From positions 310,001-374,000 of the forward strand of contig NZ_LMQS01000002.1 of NCBI RefSeq assembly GCF_001424665.1: a DNA stretch of 64,000 nt. Reading direction: 5' to 3'. Shown one piece after another: positions 19,119 through 28,282 of this stretch. The notes below the pieces were generated by a model. It did not search any database. It saw only the letters and a program-made list of their open reading frames with translations, and was not told the origin of the DNA. Origin of the DNA: Methylophilus sp. Leaf416 (GTDB lineage Bacteria; Pseudomonadota; Gammaproteobacteria; Burkholderiales; Methylophilaceae). Numbering within the stretch: position 1 is the stretch's first letter; the number at the start of each line of letters is the position of its first letter. The position numbers and the translations under genes were made by a program.

Positions 19119-19590
19119 GGCAAACCTCGGCAATCAGCTCAGAAACCTTTTCACTATTCATGCGTCCATACACTTCATCATTCAGCATCACCGCCGGTGA
19201 GCAGCCACAGTTACCCAGGCAATACACGGGTAGCAATGTGACCTTGCCGTCTTGGGTTGTTTGATGGTAATCCACGCCTAGTCTGGATTTGAGTTCAGTC
19301 TCAAGTTTTTCGGAACCCATAGCCTGGCAGGATTCCGCACGACAAATCTGCAACACATGCTTGCCAATCGGGTGTGTACGGAAATGGTGGTAAAAACTGA
19401 CGACACCATGCACTTCAGCGACTGAAAGTGCTAATGCCTTGGATATATCGGGATAAATAATCTCAGGGACATAGCCGATATCATCCTGAATCGCATGTAA
19501 AAGAGGCATCAAACCACCCGGCACATGCTGATGTGCTTGGATATGTGCTTTTATGAGCGTCTGCTGCTCCTGGCTTAATAAATGATCCAA
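19111..19590 (-). CDS. fdsG: Formate dehydrogenase gamma ([2Fe-2S], NuoE-like) subunit
   Basis: A 159-residue NuoE-like subunit. The four [2Fe-2S] ligands are seen in CRAESCQ and [11 protein letters not shown], and [17 protein letters not shown] is typical. It is first in the fdsGBACD operon. The start is a TTG with GAGG seven bases upstream; no better in-frame ATG precedes it. Only 13 bases upstream of this codon lies a GTTACA direct repeat also found near xoxF, so regulation of the operon probably acts right at this point. Confidence 0.93.
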   Translation of the reverse strand: MDHLLSQEQQTLIKAHIQAHQHVPGGLMPLLHAIQDDIGYVPEIIYPDISKALALSVAEVHGVVSFYHHFRTHPIGKHVLQICRAESCQAMGSEKLETELKSRLGVDYHQTTQDGKVTLLPVYCLGNCGCSPAVMLNDEVYGRMNSEKVSELIAEVCHG

Positions 19591-19602
19591 ACTAACCTCG
19601 CA

Positions 19603-19619
19603 GTTACAATTTAGTTACA
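19603..19619. promoter_or_regulatory. GTTACA-N5-GTTACA direct repeat, fdsG/moaA intergenic region
   Basis: Two exact GTTACA hexamers (19603-19608 and 19614-19619), 11 bases apart start to start, separated by ATTTA. The same arrangement occurs upstream of xoxF at 34229-34245. One-helical-turn direct repeats are typical sites for response regulators of the OmpR/PhoB type. The site lies 13 bases before the fdsG start codon and 84 bases before moaA. Confidence 0.6.
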
Positions 19620-19702
19620 TTCTATCACCCCGAAATCATACGCTTTATTCATCCCTTGTGAAACCATGAAAAGGGCATAGAATATTGATTACTTTAAAAT
19701 TA

Positions 19703-20722
19703 ATGGACGCAATGCAATTTTCGACTCACATTCCCTCGCAGCTTATCGACCAGTTTGGCCGGCATGTCGACTACATTCGCCTGTCAATCACAGACCGTTG
19801 TGATTTCCGTTGCCAGTATTGCATGGCTGAAGAAATGACATTTTTGCCTCGCGATGAAGTGCTGAGCCTTGAAGAATGTTCGCGACTGGTTAAATTGTTT
19901 GTCCGTATGGGCGTGACGAAAGTTCGTATTACCGGCGGCGAACCATTGGTGCGCAAAAATGCCATGTGGCTGTTTAAAGAGATAGGCCATTTGCCAGGCC
20001 TGCAGGAATGCCTGCTCACTACTAACGGTAGCCAGCTGGATAAACACAGCCTGACTTTAAAAGCCGCTGGTGTTAACCGTATCAATATTTCTCTAGATAG
20101 CCTGGATGAAGAACGCTTCCGCAAGATCACCCGTGTCGGTGAACTGCCAAAAGTGCTGTCCGGCATTGAGCATGCCATTCAAGCCGGATTCAGCAATATC
20201 AAACTTAACACTGTGCTGATGCGTGGCATTAATGATGATGAAGCCTTCGACCTGGTGAACTTTGCTATCCAGAAACATATTGATATTAGCTTTATTGAAG
20301 AAATGCCATTAGGTGAAGTTAACCATGACCGTGAAAGCAGTTGCATCAGTAATAACGAAACGCTGGCACAATTAAAAAATAAGTTTTCACTCACCCCGAG
20401 CATGCATAAAACCGGTGGCCCTGCGCGTTACTGGCAAGTGAATGGAGAAAAAACAAGAATCGGGTTTATCTCCCCGCATAGCCATAACTTTTGCGAAAGC
20501 TGCAATCGTGTGCGCATCACCTGTAAAGGTGAATTATTCTTATGCCTGGGACAAGAACATAAAATTGACCTGATGCCACTTTTGCGCACTCACCCTAAAG
20601 ACGATATGCCCCTGGTTGAAGCTATCTTGCAAGGCATGCGCATCAAACCCAAAGGACATGACTTTGATTTACAGCGCGCAGCGCCAGCCGTAATTCGATT
20701 TATGTCGCATACAGGCGGTTAA
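19703..20722 (+). CDS. moaA: MoaA, GTP 3',8-cyclase
   Basis: A radical SAM enzyme of about 339 residues that starts molybdopterin synthesis from GTP. The SAM cluster motif CDFRCQYCM lies in RLSITDRCDFRCQYC; the C-terminal second cluster is CESCNRVRITCKGELFLC; TGGEPLVRKN is also typical. The start is uncertain: ATG at 19703 or 19712, or an upstream TTG at 19685; no strong ribosome-binding site is seen. It is divergent from fdsG, whose product complex needs this cofactor. Its stop directly abuts the mobA ATG. Confidence 0.95.
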   Translation: MDAMQFSTHIPSQLIDQFGRHVDYIRLSITDRCDFRCQYCMAEEMTFLPRDEVLSLEECSRLVKLFVRMGVTKVRITGGEPLVRKNAMWLFKEIGHLPGLQECLLTTNGSQLDKHSLTLKAAGVNRINISLDSLDEERFRKITRVGELPKVLSGIEHAIQAGFSNIKLNTVLMRGINDDEAFDLVNFAIQKHIDISFIEEMPLGEVNHDRESSCISNNETLAQLKNKFSLTPSMHKTGGPARYWQVNGEKTRIGFISPHSHNFCESCNRVRITCKGELFLCLGQEHKIDLMPLLRTHPKDDMPLVEAILQGMRIKPKGHDFDLQRAAPAVIRFMSHTGG

Positions 20723-21271
20723 ATGCAGGTTACCGCAGTTATCCTGGCCGGCGGGCGTGGTATGCGTATGGGTGGCATTGATAAGGGGCTAGTCGATTAT
20801 CAAGGCAAAACGATGGTGGCACATGTGCTTGACCGCATACAGCCACAAGTGGCGCAAGTCATGATTAATGCAAACCGTAACCTCGAGACCTATCACCAGT
20901 TCGGTGTACCCGTAGTCACAGATGCTAATACGCAGTTCGACGGTCCGTTATCAGGTTTTCAGGCAGGTTTAAAACATACCCAAACTGACTGGCTACTGAC
21001 AGTGCCATGCGACTCACCCCTGTTGCCGCTGGATTTAAGCCAGCGAATGTCGCGAGCGATTAACCACTCAAATGCTTTGATAGCAATTGCACGTAGTAGC
21101 AGCGGAGACCATCCGGTGTTTTGCCTGCTTCATCGCAGTTTAAGCAACGATCTTGATGCATTTCTGCAAGAGGGGCAGCGCCGCGTCAGTGCCTGGCAAG
21201 CACGGCATACACCGGTGTTTGTTGATTTTGAAGATGAGCTAGCCTTTACTAACATTAATCATGCACTTTAG
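20723..21271 (+). CDS. mobA: MobA, molybdenum cofactor guanylyltransferase
   Basis: A 182-residue nucleotidyltransferase that joins GMP to molybdopterin. AVILAGGRGMRMGGIDKGL is the nucleotide-binding signature, TVPCDSPLLP the metal-binding Asp region, and FDGPLSGFQAGL is also conserved. The start codon follows the moaA stop without a gap. Bacterial formate dehydrogenases use the guanine dinucleotide form of the cofactor, so this gene fits the neighbouring fds operon. Confidence 0.95.
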   Translation: MQVTAVILAGGRGMRMGGIDKGLVDYQGKTMVAHVLDRIQPQVAQVMINANRNLETYHQFGVPVVTDANTQFDGPLSGFQAGLKHTQTDWLLTVPCDSPLLPLDLSQRMSRAINHSNALIAIARSSSGDHPVFCLLHRSLSNDLDAFLQEGQRRVSAWQARHTPVFVDFEDELAFTNINHAL

Positions 21272-21404
21272 CTGTATCCACAAGTAGATATAAATAGCCC
21301 TACCGTCTGGACTGCGAACAACCTTGGATCAGACTTGATTTTTAACATGGTGGCTGACGCCACAGCCTGTAAAATAATGATTTTGCAATTGGTGAATATT
21401 TGTC

Positions 21405-22673
21405 ATGCAATCTTCTGATTTAGAACTATCCGATTTAGCGTCAAAGGCCTCGTGCGTGGATGACTATGACCCGAACGCGATGTCAGTGACACAGGCACGT
21501 CACTACATCCAGCAGTTCTTAAGCCCGGTCAGCGAAACTGAAACAGTAACACTCAAAGACAGTTTGGGACGTTTTTTAGCCAAACCAGTGATTTCCGGCA
21601 TGAATGTGCCTGGCCATAATAATTCGGCTATGGATGGTTTTGCCTTCAGGCATGCAGAAGGGGGGAATCCACTCAACGTGATCGGTACTGCATTTGCGGG
21701 CGCTCCGTTTACTTCAGAAATTCCGGCCGGCTGCTGCATCAAAATCATGACTGGAGCGGTCATCCCACCTACCGTTGATACGGTCATCATGCAGGAACAA
21801 ACCTCAACTGAAGGCGAGTTGGTTACCCTGGTAAAATTGCCGGCTTTGGGCGCCAATATCCGCCTGACCGGAGAAGATGTAGCGATAGGCCAAACGGTGT
21901 TGACGCCTGGTCATCGCATTGAACCTGCAGATATGGGTCTGCTGGCCTCTTTGGGGATTGGTGAAATTGAGGTCTATCGTCGATTAAAAGTGGCTTTTTT
22001 TAGCACTGGTGATGAGTTGGTAAGCGTCGGCAAACCTTTGCAACAAGGGCAGATTTATGACAGTAACCGCTACAGTTTATGGGGTGTGTTAGAAGCAATT
22101 GGTGTGTCAGTCACTGACCTTGGCAATGTGGCCGATGACCCGACTGCCTTGGAAAAAACTTTGCTGGAAGCCGCCTCTGGGTACGATGTAGTAATTACCA
22201 GTGGTGGCGTCTCGGTCGGCGAAGCAGACTTTATGAAACAACTGCTAGCCAAACATGGACAGGTTTTGTTCTGGAAAATCAACATGAAGCCAGGCCGGCC
22301 GCTGGCTTACGGCAAAATCGGCACTGCGCATTATTTTGGACTGCCTGGTAACCCGGTGTCTGCGATGGTGACTTTCTACCAGTTTGTTCAGGAAGCGCTC
22401 AAAACTTTGATGGGAGCAGCTCACCTGGCAACACCCTCTTTTCAAGTCGAATGTGTCAACGCCATCAAAAAGGCTACTGGCCGTACTGAATTTCAGCGGG
22501 GCATATTGTTTAAAGAAGGTGAAACCTGGAAAGTGAAAACCACTGGCGAACAAGGCTCTGGTATTTTAAGTAGCATGAGCCGGGCCAATTGCTTTATTGT
22601 GCTTAATGAGCAAACCGGCGCACTGGAAGCTGGGACTTTGGTAGAAGTGCAACCTTTCCATGGCGTGTGCTAG
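21405..22673 (+). CDS. moeA: MoeA, molybdopterin molybdenumtransferase
   Basis: A 422-residue protein that inserts molybdate into adenylated molybdopterin. NVPGHNNSAMDGFAF, AGCCIKIMTGAVIPPTVDTVIMQEQT, TGDELV, GQIYDSNRY, TSGGVSVGEADFMK and the LPGNPVSAMVTF block are all characteristic. An N-terminal extension of about 25 residues precedes the usual start of homology. It follows mobA after about 130 bases and completes a small cofactor cluster beside formate dehydrogenase; moaBCDE and mogA are not in the window. Confidence 0.96.
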   Translation: MQSSDLELSDLASKASCVDDYDPNAMSVTQARHYIQQFLSPVSETETVTLKDSLGRFLAKPVISGMNVPGHNNSAMDGFAFRHAEGGNPLNVIGTAFAGAPFTSEIPAGCCIKIMTGAVIPPTVDTVIMQEQTSTEGELVTLVKLPALGANIRLTGEDVAIGQTVLTPGHRIEPADMGLLASLGIGEIEVYRRLKVAFFSTGDELVSVGKPLQQGQIYDSNRYSLWGVLEAIGVSVTDLGNVADDPTALEKTLLEAASGYDVVITSGGVSVGEADFMKQLLAKHGQVLFWKINMKPGRPLAYGKIGTAHYFGLPGNPVSAMVTFYQFVQEALKTLMGAAHLATPSFQVECVNAIKKATGRTEFQRGILFKEGETWKVKTTGEQGSGILSSMSRANCFIVLNEQTGALEAGTLVEVQPFHGVC

Positions 22674-22759
22674 ATAACAAACCTTCAGGCACTGGCAGGA
22701 ATGCTAAAAAATAGCTTATAGTGTCGGGTCGTATAGGGCTTTAAGGTTAGGGTTTAGGC

Positions 22760-23560
22760 GTGCAAGCCGTTCTACAAGAATCAAAAACACAGTTCAAACA
22801 TGTATTGGAGTGGTGCCTGATTGGCTCGCTGCTGGTACATGCATTGATCATGCTTTATATTCCCAAACCTACTTACGAAAAGCCCCCGGTCCAGAAACAG
22901 GAAATTCAAATCGAGCTCGTGAAAGAGACACCACCAGCAGCGGTTTCGCCTCCAGCCGAGCCTGAGCCAACGCCACCTACACCTGAACCACCCAAGCCTG
23001 AACCGGTAAAACCACCACCTAAGCCGGTAGAGCCTAAGCCTGCGGAACAAAAACCAACCCTGCCGCAAAAGGCATCGCCTCTGCCGGAACCACCGGTAGA
23101 GCCTACCCGGACAGTTACAGAAGCGCCGGCGCCTTCAGTGATTACGGCGAAACCAACCGCTAGCGAGAGTAAAGCTGAAGTGGTCCCGCCGCCAGCACCG
23201 CCAGCACCGCCTGCACCACCCCCTGAGCCTCCCAAAGCGACGGGGCCTAGTGAAGGTGATATTGAAGCTGCGCGCAATGCGTTTAGAAACGCAGCACACA
23301 GGGAGCTAAAGAAAAACCAGCGCTACCCCAGAATTGCGCAAGACAGGGGCATTGAAGGTGATGTCAAACTGAGCATTAACATTGATGACCATGGCAACAT
23401 CACAGGGATCGAAGTGCTTGAGTCCAGTGGCAATAAAGCGATTGATGAGGCGGCACTGGCAGCCGCACAGAAATCGCAGTTAAAACCGCATTTTAACGAG
23501 ATTCTGCGCGGTAAAATCAGCAATATTGTAGTGACTGTCAGCTTCAGATTGTCCAGCTAG
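22760..23560 (+). CDS. TonB family energy transducer
   Basis: A 266-residue TonB-like protein: one N-terminal membrane helix (about 18-33, CLIGSLLVHALIMLYIP), a long periplasmic spacer rich in Pro, Glu, Lys and Ala (about 35-165), and a C-terminal TonB domain (about 175-266) with YPRIAQDRGIEGDVKLSINI and VLESSGNKAIDEAAL. It transmits the proton-motive force to outer-membrane receptors with ExbB and ExbD. No exbBD and no TonB-dependent receptor are nearby. The start is GTG. The sensor kinase gene begins 3 bases after its stop. Confidence 0.9.
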   Translation: MQAVLQESKTQFKHVLEWCLIGSLLVHALIMLYIPKPTYEKPPVQKQEIQIELVKETPPAAVSPPAEPEPTPPTPEPPKPEPVKPPPKPVEPKPAEQKPTLPQKASPLPEPPVEPTRTVTEAPAPSVITAKPTASESKAEVVPPPAPPAPPAPPPEPPKATGPSEGDIEAARNAFRNAAHRELKKNQRYPRIAQDRGIEGDVKLSINIDDHGNITGIEVLESSGNKAIDEAALAAAQKSQLKPHFNEILRGKISNIVVTVSFRLSS

Positions 23561-23563
23561 CAC

Positions 23564-25042
23564 ATGGCACTTTCCCACGGAAAATTTAAAAAAGCGTTTA
23601 CGCAACGGGCGTATGGCAAGTCTCTTCGACACTTATTGCTGTTTCATGACCTGTACTTTATTGCCCTGATTATTCTGGCCGTGGCCAGTGGTGGCTACGG
23701 CATTTATCTATGGGATAAAGCCTCCAAACAATCCCAGCGTATCAATATCGTTATCCAGGAAATTTATCTGGTCAGGGGCGATTTATATCGCCAGGTAAAG
23801 GAGTTATTCGATGCTTTTTTTCTGCAGGAAGAAAATGCGCTCAACGAATACAACCACTACACGGCATCCATTTTGTTGCACCTGGAGCGCTTGCAAAAGA
23901 TTGCGATTGATGAAGAAGAAAGAACTGCGCTTAGCGAAATTGAAAGTAAATACCGCAAGCTTGTAAATGAAGCACCGACCTTGTTCTACCGCTATCAGAA
24001 CAACCCGAACAAACAGGCGCAGAAGTCTATTTACCAGGATATTGAAACCGGTATTTTTACGCATTACGAAGAAGTATCCAAACGCGCTGAGCACCTGCTG
24101 ATGATCAAGCAAAGCGAGATCAAAAATCGCCTGGAAGATGCCAGAAGCAGCTCAATTGCAGTGTTGTCATTGCCACTATTGCTGGCCTGTGTACTGATTA
24201 TTTATTCAAGGCGCATTTTAAAGCGGTCCATCGTCAAACCAATCAATGACATCATGATTGCTACCAATGCGATCAGTGCTGGCAACCTGAGCCACCAGGT
24301 GCCTGAAGCAGGTGCGGAAGAGCTGGCGGTGCTATCTAAAGAGATTAATAAAATGGCCGAGGATCTGGCCTTAAGCCGTGATGCCCTCGTTAAAAGTGAA
24401 AAACAGGCGGCACTCGGCCTGCTGGTGCCGATGCTGGCACATAACATCCGCAATCCGCTCGCCAGTATTCGCGCAACAGCCCAGGTGATTGATGCGCCGG
24501 ACCGTGATACCCAGGAATCTGTGCAGGGGATCATACACACTGTAGACCGCCTGGAAAGATGGACTGGCAGCCTGCTCTCATATTTGCACCCGATTAAACC
24601 GATGCTGAACCAGCTAATGCTGTCGTCAATTGTGCAAGGTGCGATCATGACGCTGCAGCCCAAACTTAATGAAAAAAACATCAAAATCATTGAAGACAGT
24701 GCCAATATAAAACGCCTGATATTGACTGATGAGCACCTGCTGGAACAAATGCTCTATAACTTATTGCTCAACGCTTCTGAAGCCTCTCCGAAAGGCTCTG
24801 AGATTCATATTCAGTGTATACTTTTAGACAATACGTTGACGCTGGTCATCATAGATCAGGGCCCCGGAATGCCGTTTAAGCCAGATCCGCATGCCATCAC
24901 ACCTGGACCAACCACCAAACGCTTTGGTACCGGCCTGGGTATTCCTTTTGCATTCAAAGTCTGCGAAGAGTTAGGCGGCGCCATGCAGTTTGACAGCCAG
25001 GCCGGCAATGGCACCCGCATCACTATTTCATTACCTCAATAA
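23564..25042 (+). CDS. Membrane sensor histidine kinase (orphan)
   Basis: A 492-residue kinase. The first membrane helix is at about 33-52, a helical periplasmic sensor region at about 55-190, the second helix at about 195-215, and a HAMP linker after it. The dimerisation/phosphoacceptor domain has His293 in MLAHNIRNPLASIRAT. The ATP-binding domain shows an N box (LYNLLLNASEA), a G1 box (IIDQGPGMP) and a G2 box (KRFGTGLGIPFA). No response regulator gene lies next to it. It is 3 bases from the tonB-like gene and very likely co-transcribed, which may link its signal to TonB-dependent uptake. The stimulus is unknown. Confidence 0.9.
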   Translation: MALSHGKFKKAFTQRAYGKSLRHLLLFHDLYFIALIILAVASGGYGIYLWDKASKQSQRINIVIQEIYLVRGDLYRQVKELFDAFFLQEENALNEYNHYTASILLHLERLQKIAIDEEERTALSEIESKYRKLVNEAPTLFYRYQNNPNKQAQKSIYQDIETGIFTHYEEVSKRAEHLLMIKQSEIKNRLEDARSSSIAVLSLPLLLACVLIIYSRRILKRSIVKPINDIMIATNAISAGNLSHQVPEAGAEELAVLSKEINKMAEDLALSRDALVKSEKQAALGLLVPMLAHNIRNPLASIRATAQVIDAPDRDTQESVQGIIHTVDRLERWTGSLLSYLHPIKPMLNQLMLSSIVQGAIMTLQPKLNEKNIKIIEDSANIKRLILTDEHLLEQMLYNLLLNASEASPKGSEIHIQCILLDNTLTLVIIDQGPGMPFKPDPHAITPGPTTKRFGTGLGIPFAFKVCEELGGAMQFDSQAGNGTRITISLPQ

Positions 25043-25140
25043 CCTGGACCACACAAAAGCTTGATTGCGTTAGCGACTAATTTTCTTTTTCTGCTTGCTT
25101 AATTTTGGTTTTTTATCAACAATGTGGTTAAGCATTTGCC

Positions 25141-25611
25141 ATGAATATTATGTTGAATTCACCTGCTCCCGCGTTATCCTTGCCAGCCACCTCCGGCCTT
25201 CAATTCAAAGTCAGCGACTATTTGGGGAAATACATTGTTTTGTATTTTTATCCCAAAGATGCGACGCCTGGCTGTACCACTCAAGGCATCCAGTTTCGAG
25301 ATATGCATGCTGAGTTCACAGCCGCAAATGCCGTGATTTTCGGAATTTCGCGGGATACACTTAAATCTCACGAAAACTTCAAAGCCAAGTACCTGTTTCC
25401 GTTTGAGTTAATCTCCGATAGCGAAGAGCTTGCCTGTCAGGCGTTTGATGTGATTAAAATGAAAAACATGTACGGCAAGCAGGTACGTGGTATTGAGCGT
25501 AGTACGTTTTTAATTGATCCGAAAGGCACCATTGTCCACGAGTGGCGTGGTGTCAAGGTCGATGGCCATGCCGCAGAAGTGCTGGCCTGTATCCAATCTT
25601 TCCACTCATAA
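25141..25611 (+). CDS. bcp: Thioredoxin-dependent peroxiredoxin Bcp (PrxQ)
   Basis: A 156-residue peroxiredoxin of the Bcp/PrxQ class. The peroxidatic cysteine is in FYPKDATPGCTTQG (about residue 45). The resolving-position residue five later, Cys in many Bcp proteins, is here part of QGIQFRD, so it is probably a 1-Cys form or resolves elsewhere. ISRDTLKSHENFKAKY is also typical. It removes hydroperoxides with thioredoxin. ATG codons at 25141 and 25150 are both possible. Confidence 0.93.
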   Translation: MNIMLNSPAPALSLPATSGLQFKVSDYLGKYIVLYFYPKDATPGCTTQGIQFRDMHAEFTAANAVIFGISRDTLKSHENFKAKYLFPFELISDSEELACQAFDVIKMKNMYGKQVRGIERSTFLIDPKGTIVHEWRGVKVDGHAAEVLACIQSFHS

Positions 25612-25622
25612 AGTGATTTTCT

Positions 25623-27017
25623 ATGGCACGTGCTCCACAAACTAAGCTGTTCGTTCTGGATACCAATGTACTGATGCACGATCCTTCATCGCTGTTCAGG
25701 TTCGAAGAACACGATGTGTACTTACCGATGGTGACCTTGGAAGAGTTGGATAATGGCAAAAAAGGTCTTACGGAAGTTGCCCGAAATGCGCGCCAAGCCA
25801 GCCGTTTCCTGGAAGAAATCATGGGTAGCGCCGATACTGATAACTTGGAAGCTGGCTGTTCGCTAGCGATCAAGGGTAATCGCCACCTGCCGGGAAAACT
25901 GTTTTTCCAGACGGAACATGTGCCTACAGATTTGCCAGGATTGGCAGGGAGTAAAGCAGACAACCAGATTATCAGTGTAGTTCTGTCACTTAAGAAACAA
26001 ACCCCTGACCGTAACGTCATCCTGGTCAGCAAGGATATTAATATCCGCATCAAGGCACGCGCAATGGGTGTGCCTTCTGAAGACTACTTCAACGACAAAG
26101 TGCTGGAAGACAGCGATATGCTGTATACCGGCTTGCGAGAGCTACCGGAAAACTTCTGGGAGGAACATAGCAAAGACATGCATTCCTGGCAGGAAGCAGG
26201 CCGGATGTTTTACAAAATCAGCGGACCGGTTGTGAAATCGCTCCTGATCAATGAATTTGTGTTTTATGAATACAACAAACCTTTTCATGCGATAGTGCGC
26301 AAACTTGAAGATAATTCTGCGGTGCTGGAAGTGGTGCATGACCATGCAAACCCCAAGCACAATGTATGGGGCATTACCGCGCGTAATCGCGAACAGAACT
26401 TTGCTTTAAATCTGTTGATGGATCCTGACATTGATTTCGTGACCTTGCTCGGCCAGGCAGGTACCGGTAAAACATTATTGACCCTGGCGGCCGCCCTGAC
26501 GCAAACCCTTGATAAAAAACGCTATTCTGAAATCATCATGACCCGTGTCACCGTACCGGTGGGTGAAGATATCGGCTTTTTACCAGGCACTGAAGAAGAA
26601 AAAATGGCGCCTTGGATGGGCGCACTGGAAGATAACCTGGATGTGCTGAACAAGACTGATGAAGATGTCGGTGAATGGGGCCGTGCTGCAACACAGGATT
26701 TGATCCGTACGAGAATCAAGATCAAGTCGCTCAACTTTATGCGTGGCCGCACTTTCCTGAATAAATTCCTGATCATTGATGAAGCGCAAAACCTGACGCC
26801 GAAACAGATGAAAACGCTCATTACGCGCGCAGGCCCAGGCACCAAAGTTGTCTGTTTGGGCAATATTGCGCAAATTGATACACCTTATTTAACAGAAGGT
26901 AGCTCTGGCCTTACTTATGTGGTTGACCGCTTCAAGAACTGGCAGCATAACGGCCACATCACCCTGATTCGTGGCGAGCGTTCGCGCCTGGCTGATTTTG
27001 CGGCAGAGGTGTTGTAG
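25623..27017 (+). CDS. PIN domain-PhoH family ATPase
   Basis: A 464-residue protein with two parts. The N-terminal PIN nuclease domain (about 1-150) has LFVLDTNVLMHDP, TLEELDNGKKG and the Asp of SKDINIRIKARAMG. The C-terminal PhoH ATPase has Walker A GQAGTGKT near residue 277 and Walker B FLIIDEAQNLTPKQM near 382. PIN-PhoH proteins are thought to be RNA helicase-ribonucleases. It follows bcp after 11 bases, a pairing common in betaproteobacteria, and precedes lplT by 21 bases. Confidence 0.93.
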   Translation: MARAPQTKLFVLDTNVLMHDPSSLFRFEEHDVYLPMVTLEELDNGKKGLTEVARNARQASRFLEEIMGSADTDNLEAGCSLAIKGNRHLPGKLFFQTEHVPTDLPGLAGSKADNQIISVVLSLKKQTPDRNVILVSKDINIRIKARAMGVPSEDYFNDKVLEDSDMLYTGLRELPENFWEEHSKDMHSWQEAGRMFYKISGPVVKSLLINEFVFYEYNKPFHAIVRKLEDNSAVLEVVHDHANPKHNVWGITARNREQNFALNLLMDPDIDFVTLLGQAGTGKTLLTLAAALTQTLDKKRYSEIIMTRVTVPVGEDIGFLPGTEEEKMAPWMGALEDNLDVLNKTDEDVGEWGRAATQDLIRTRIKIKSLNFMRGRTFLNKFLIIDEAQNLTPKQMKTLITRAGPGTKVVCLGNIAQIDTPYLTEGSSGLTYVVDRFKNWQHNGHITLIRGERSRLADFAAEVL

Positions 27018-27038
27018 ACATTCGTCTGCCCTGCTGCC

Positions 27039-28208
27039 ATGGTCAAAGGCTTTTATACCCTACTGATTGCCCAGTTTTTATCGGCAATTGCCGATAATGC
27101 ACTCCTGTTTGCAGCCATTGCCCTGCTCGCGCAACTGAATGCCCCGACTTGGCACGAGCCTTTGTTGCGCGAGTTTTTCGTCATCTCCTATATCCTGCTA
27201 GCGCCGTTTGTAGGCCCCTTTGCTGACGCGTTACCCAAAGGCCGGGTCATGTTTTTAAGCAATGGCCTCAAGTTCGCAGGGTGTTTGCTGGCGCTCGCTG
27301 GTGTACCTCCACTATACGCCTATGCGGTGGTGGGTATTGGTGCAGCGGCGTACTCCCCGGCTAAATACGGCATCCTGACTGAAATGCTGCCTTCGCATCT
27401 ACTGATCAAAGCCAATGCGTGGATGGAAGGCACGACAGTGACCGCCATTATTCTGGGACCAGTGTTTGGATCTACAATTGCTGCCGCGACCAGCCCTTAT
27501 GTGGGTATTGCGTTTATTACGCTGCTTTATCTACTGGCGGCAGCGTTTAACTATTTCATCCCTAAAGTACCTATCGACCACAAGGTAGAGCAAAAGACGC
27601 TCAAGTACTTGTTGAAGGACTTTTGGCATGCATTTATTACCTTGTGGAAAGACCCGCAAGGCCAGGTTTCCCTGGCGGTAACAACACTGTTCTGGGGCGC
27701 CGGGGCGACTTTGCAGTTTGTGGTTCTGAAATGGGCAGACGTGAAGCTCGGCTTTACACAGCAGGAAGCGACTTACCTGATCGCGATTCTGGCTGTAGGC
27801 ATTGCTGCCGGTTCAGTCATCGCCTCGCGCTATGTCCAGCTGGAGAATGCCGTTAAGGTATTACCAGCAGGCATTTATATGGGCATCCTGGTGATCAGTA
27901 TGGTACTTATTACCAACCCGATTGTAGCTGCTGTTTTACTGTTTGTGATTGGCGTGTTGTCAGGCTATTTTTTAGTGCCGCTGAACTCTCTGCTACAGCA
28001 TCGTGGCCATCATTTGCTGGGTGCCGGGCACTCGATCGCTGTGCAAAACTTTAACGAAAACATAGGCATACTACTGTTACTGGGTGCCTATACCTGGATG
28101 GTGGGTGCAAAGTTCGAAATCAATACCATTGTGGCAATATTTGGTGTGTTTATTATTGTCAGTATGTCGTTGATTACATTCGTTTACCGTAAACATATTC
28201 AACGTTAA
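27039..28208 (+). CDS. lplT: LplT, lysophospholipid transporter
   Basis: A 389-residue major facilitator with about 11-12 membrane helices. FYTLLIAQFLSAIADNALLFA at the N-terminus, GPFADALPKGRVM, YSPAKYGILTEMLP and VPLNSLLQHRGHHLLGAGHSIAVQNFNEN match LplT, which flips lysophospholipids across the inner membrane for re-acylation. In enterobacteria it is paired with the acyltransferase Aas; here no aas is adjacent. A strong bidirectional terminator follows. Confidence 0.92.
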   Translation: MVKGFYTLLIAQFLSAIADNALLFAAIALLAQLNAPTWHEPLLREFFVISYILLAPFVGPFADALPKGRVMFLSNGLKFAGCLLALAGVPPLYAYAVVGIGAAAYSPAKYGILTEMLPSHLLIKANAWMEGTTVTAIILGPVFGSTIAAATSPYVGIAFITLLYLLAAAFNYFIPKVPIDHKVEQKTLKYLLKDFWHAFITLWKDPQGQVSLAVTTLFWGAGATLQFVVLKWADVKLGFTQQEATYLIAILAVGIAAGSVIASRYVQLENAVKVLPAGIYMGILVISMVLITNPIVAAVLLFVIGVLSGYFLVPLNSLLQHRGHHLLGAGHSIAVQNFNENIGILLLLGAYTWMVGAKFEINTIVAIFGVFIIVSMSLITFVYRKHIQR

Positions 28209-28234
28209 GTAAACTAAACACTTTGGGGCTAAAC

Positions 28235-28268
28235 AAAAAGGGCGCTTGCAGCGCCCTTTTTGTTTTTT
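28235..28268. terminator. bidirectional terminator between lplT and ndh
   Basis: AAAAAGGGCGC, a 5-base loop, GCGCCCTTTTT: an 11-base stem with A and T tracts on both sides, serving the two convergent genes. Confidence 0.9.
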
Positions 28269-28282
28269 GACATGCTGAGTGA

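Noticed and set aside
22900-23240. Repetitive CCACCT/CCAGAA-like stretch that could pass for a tandem repeat
   Set aside because: It encodes the proline/glutamate/lysine-rich spacer of the TonB protein; the repeats are codon-level.
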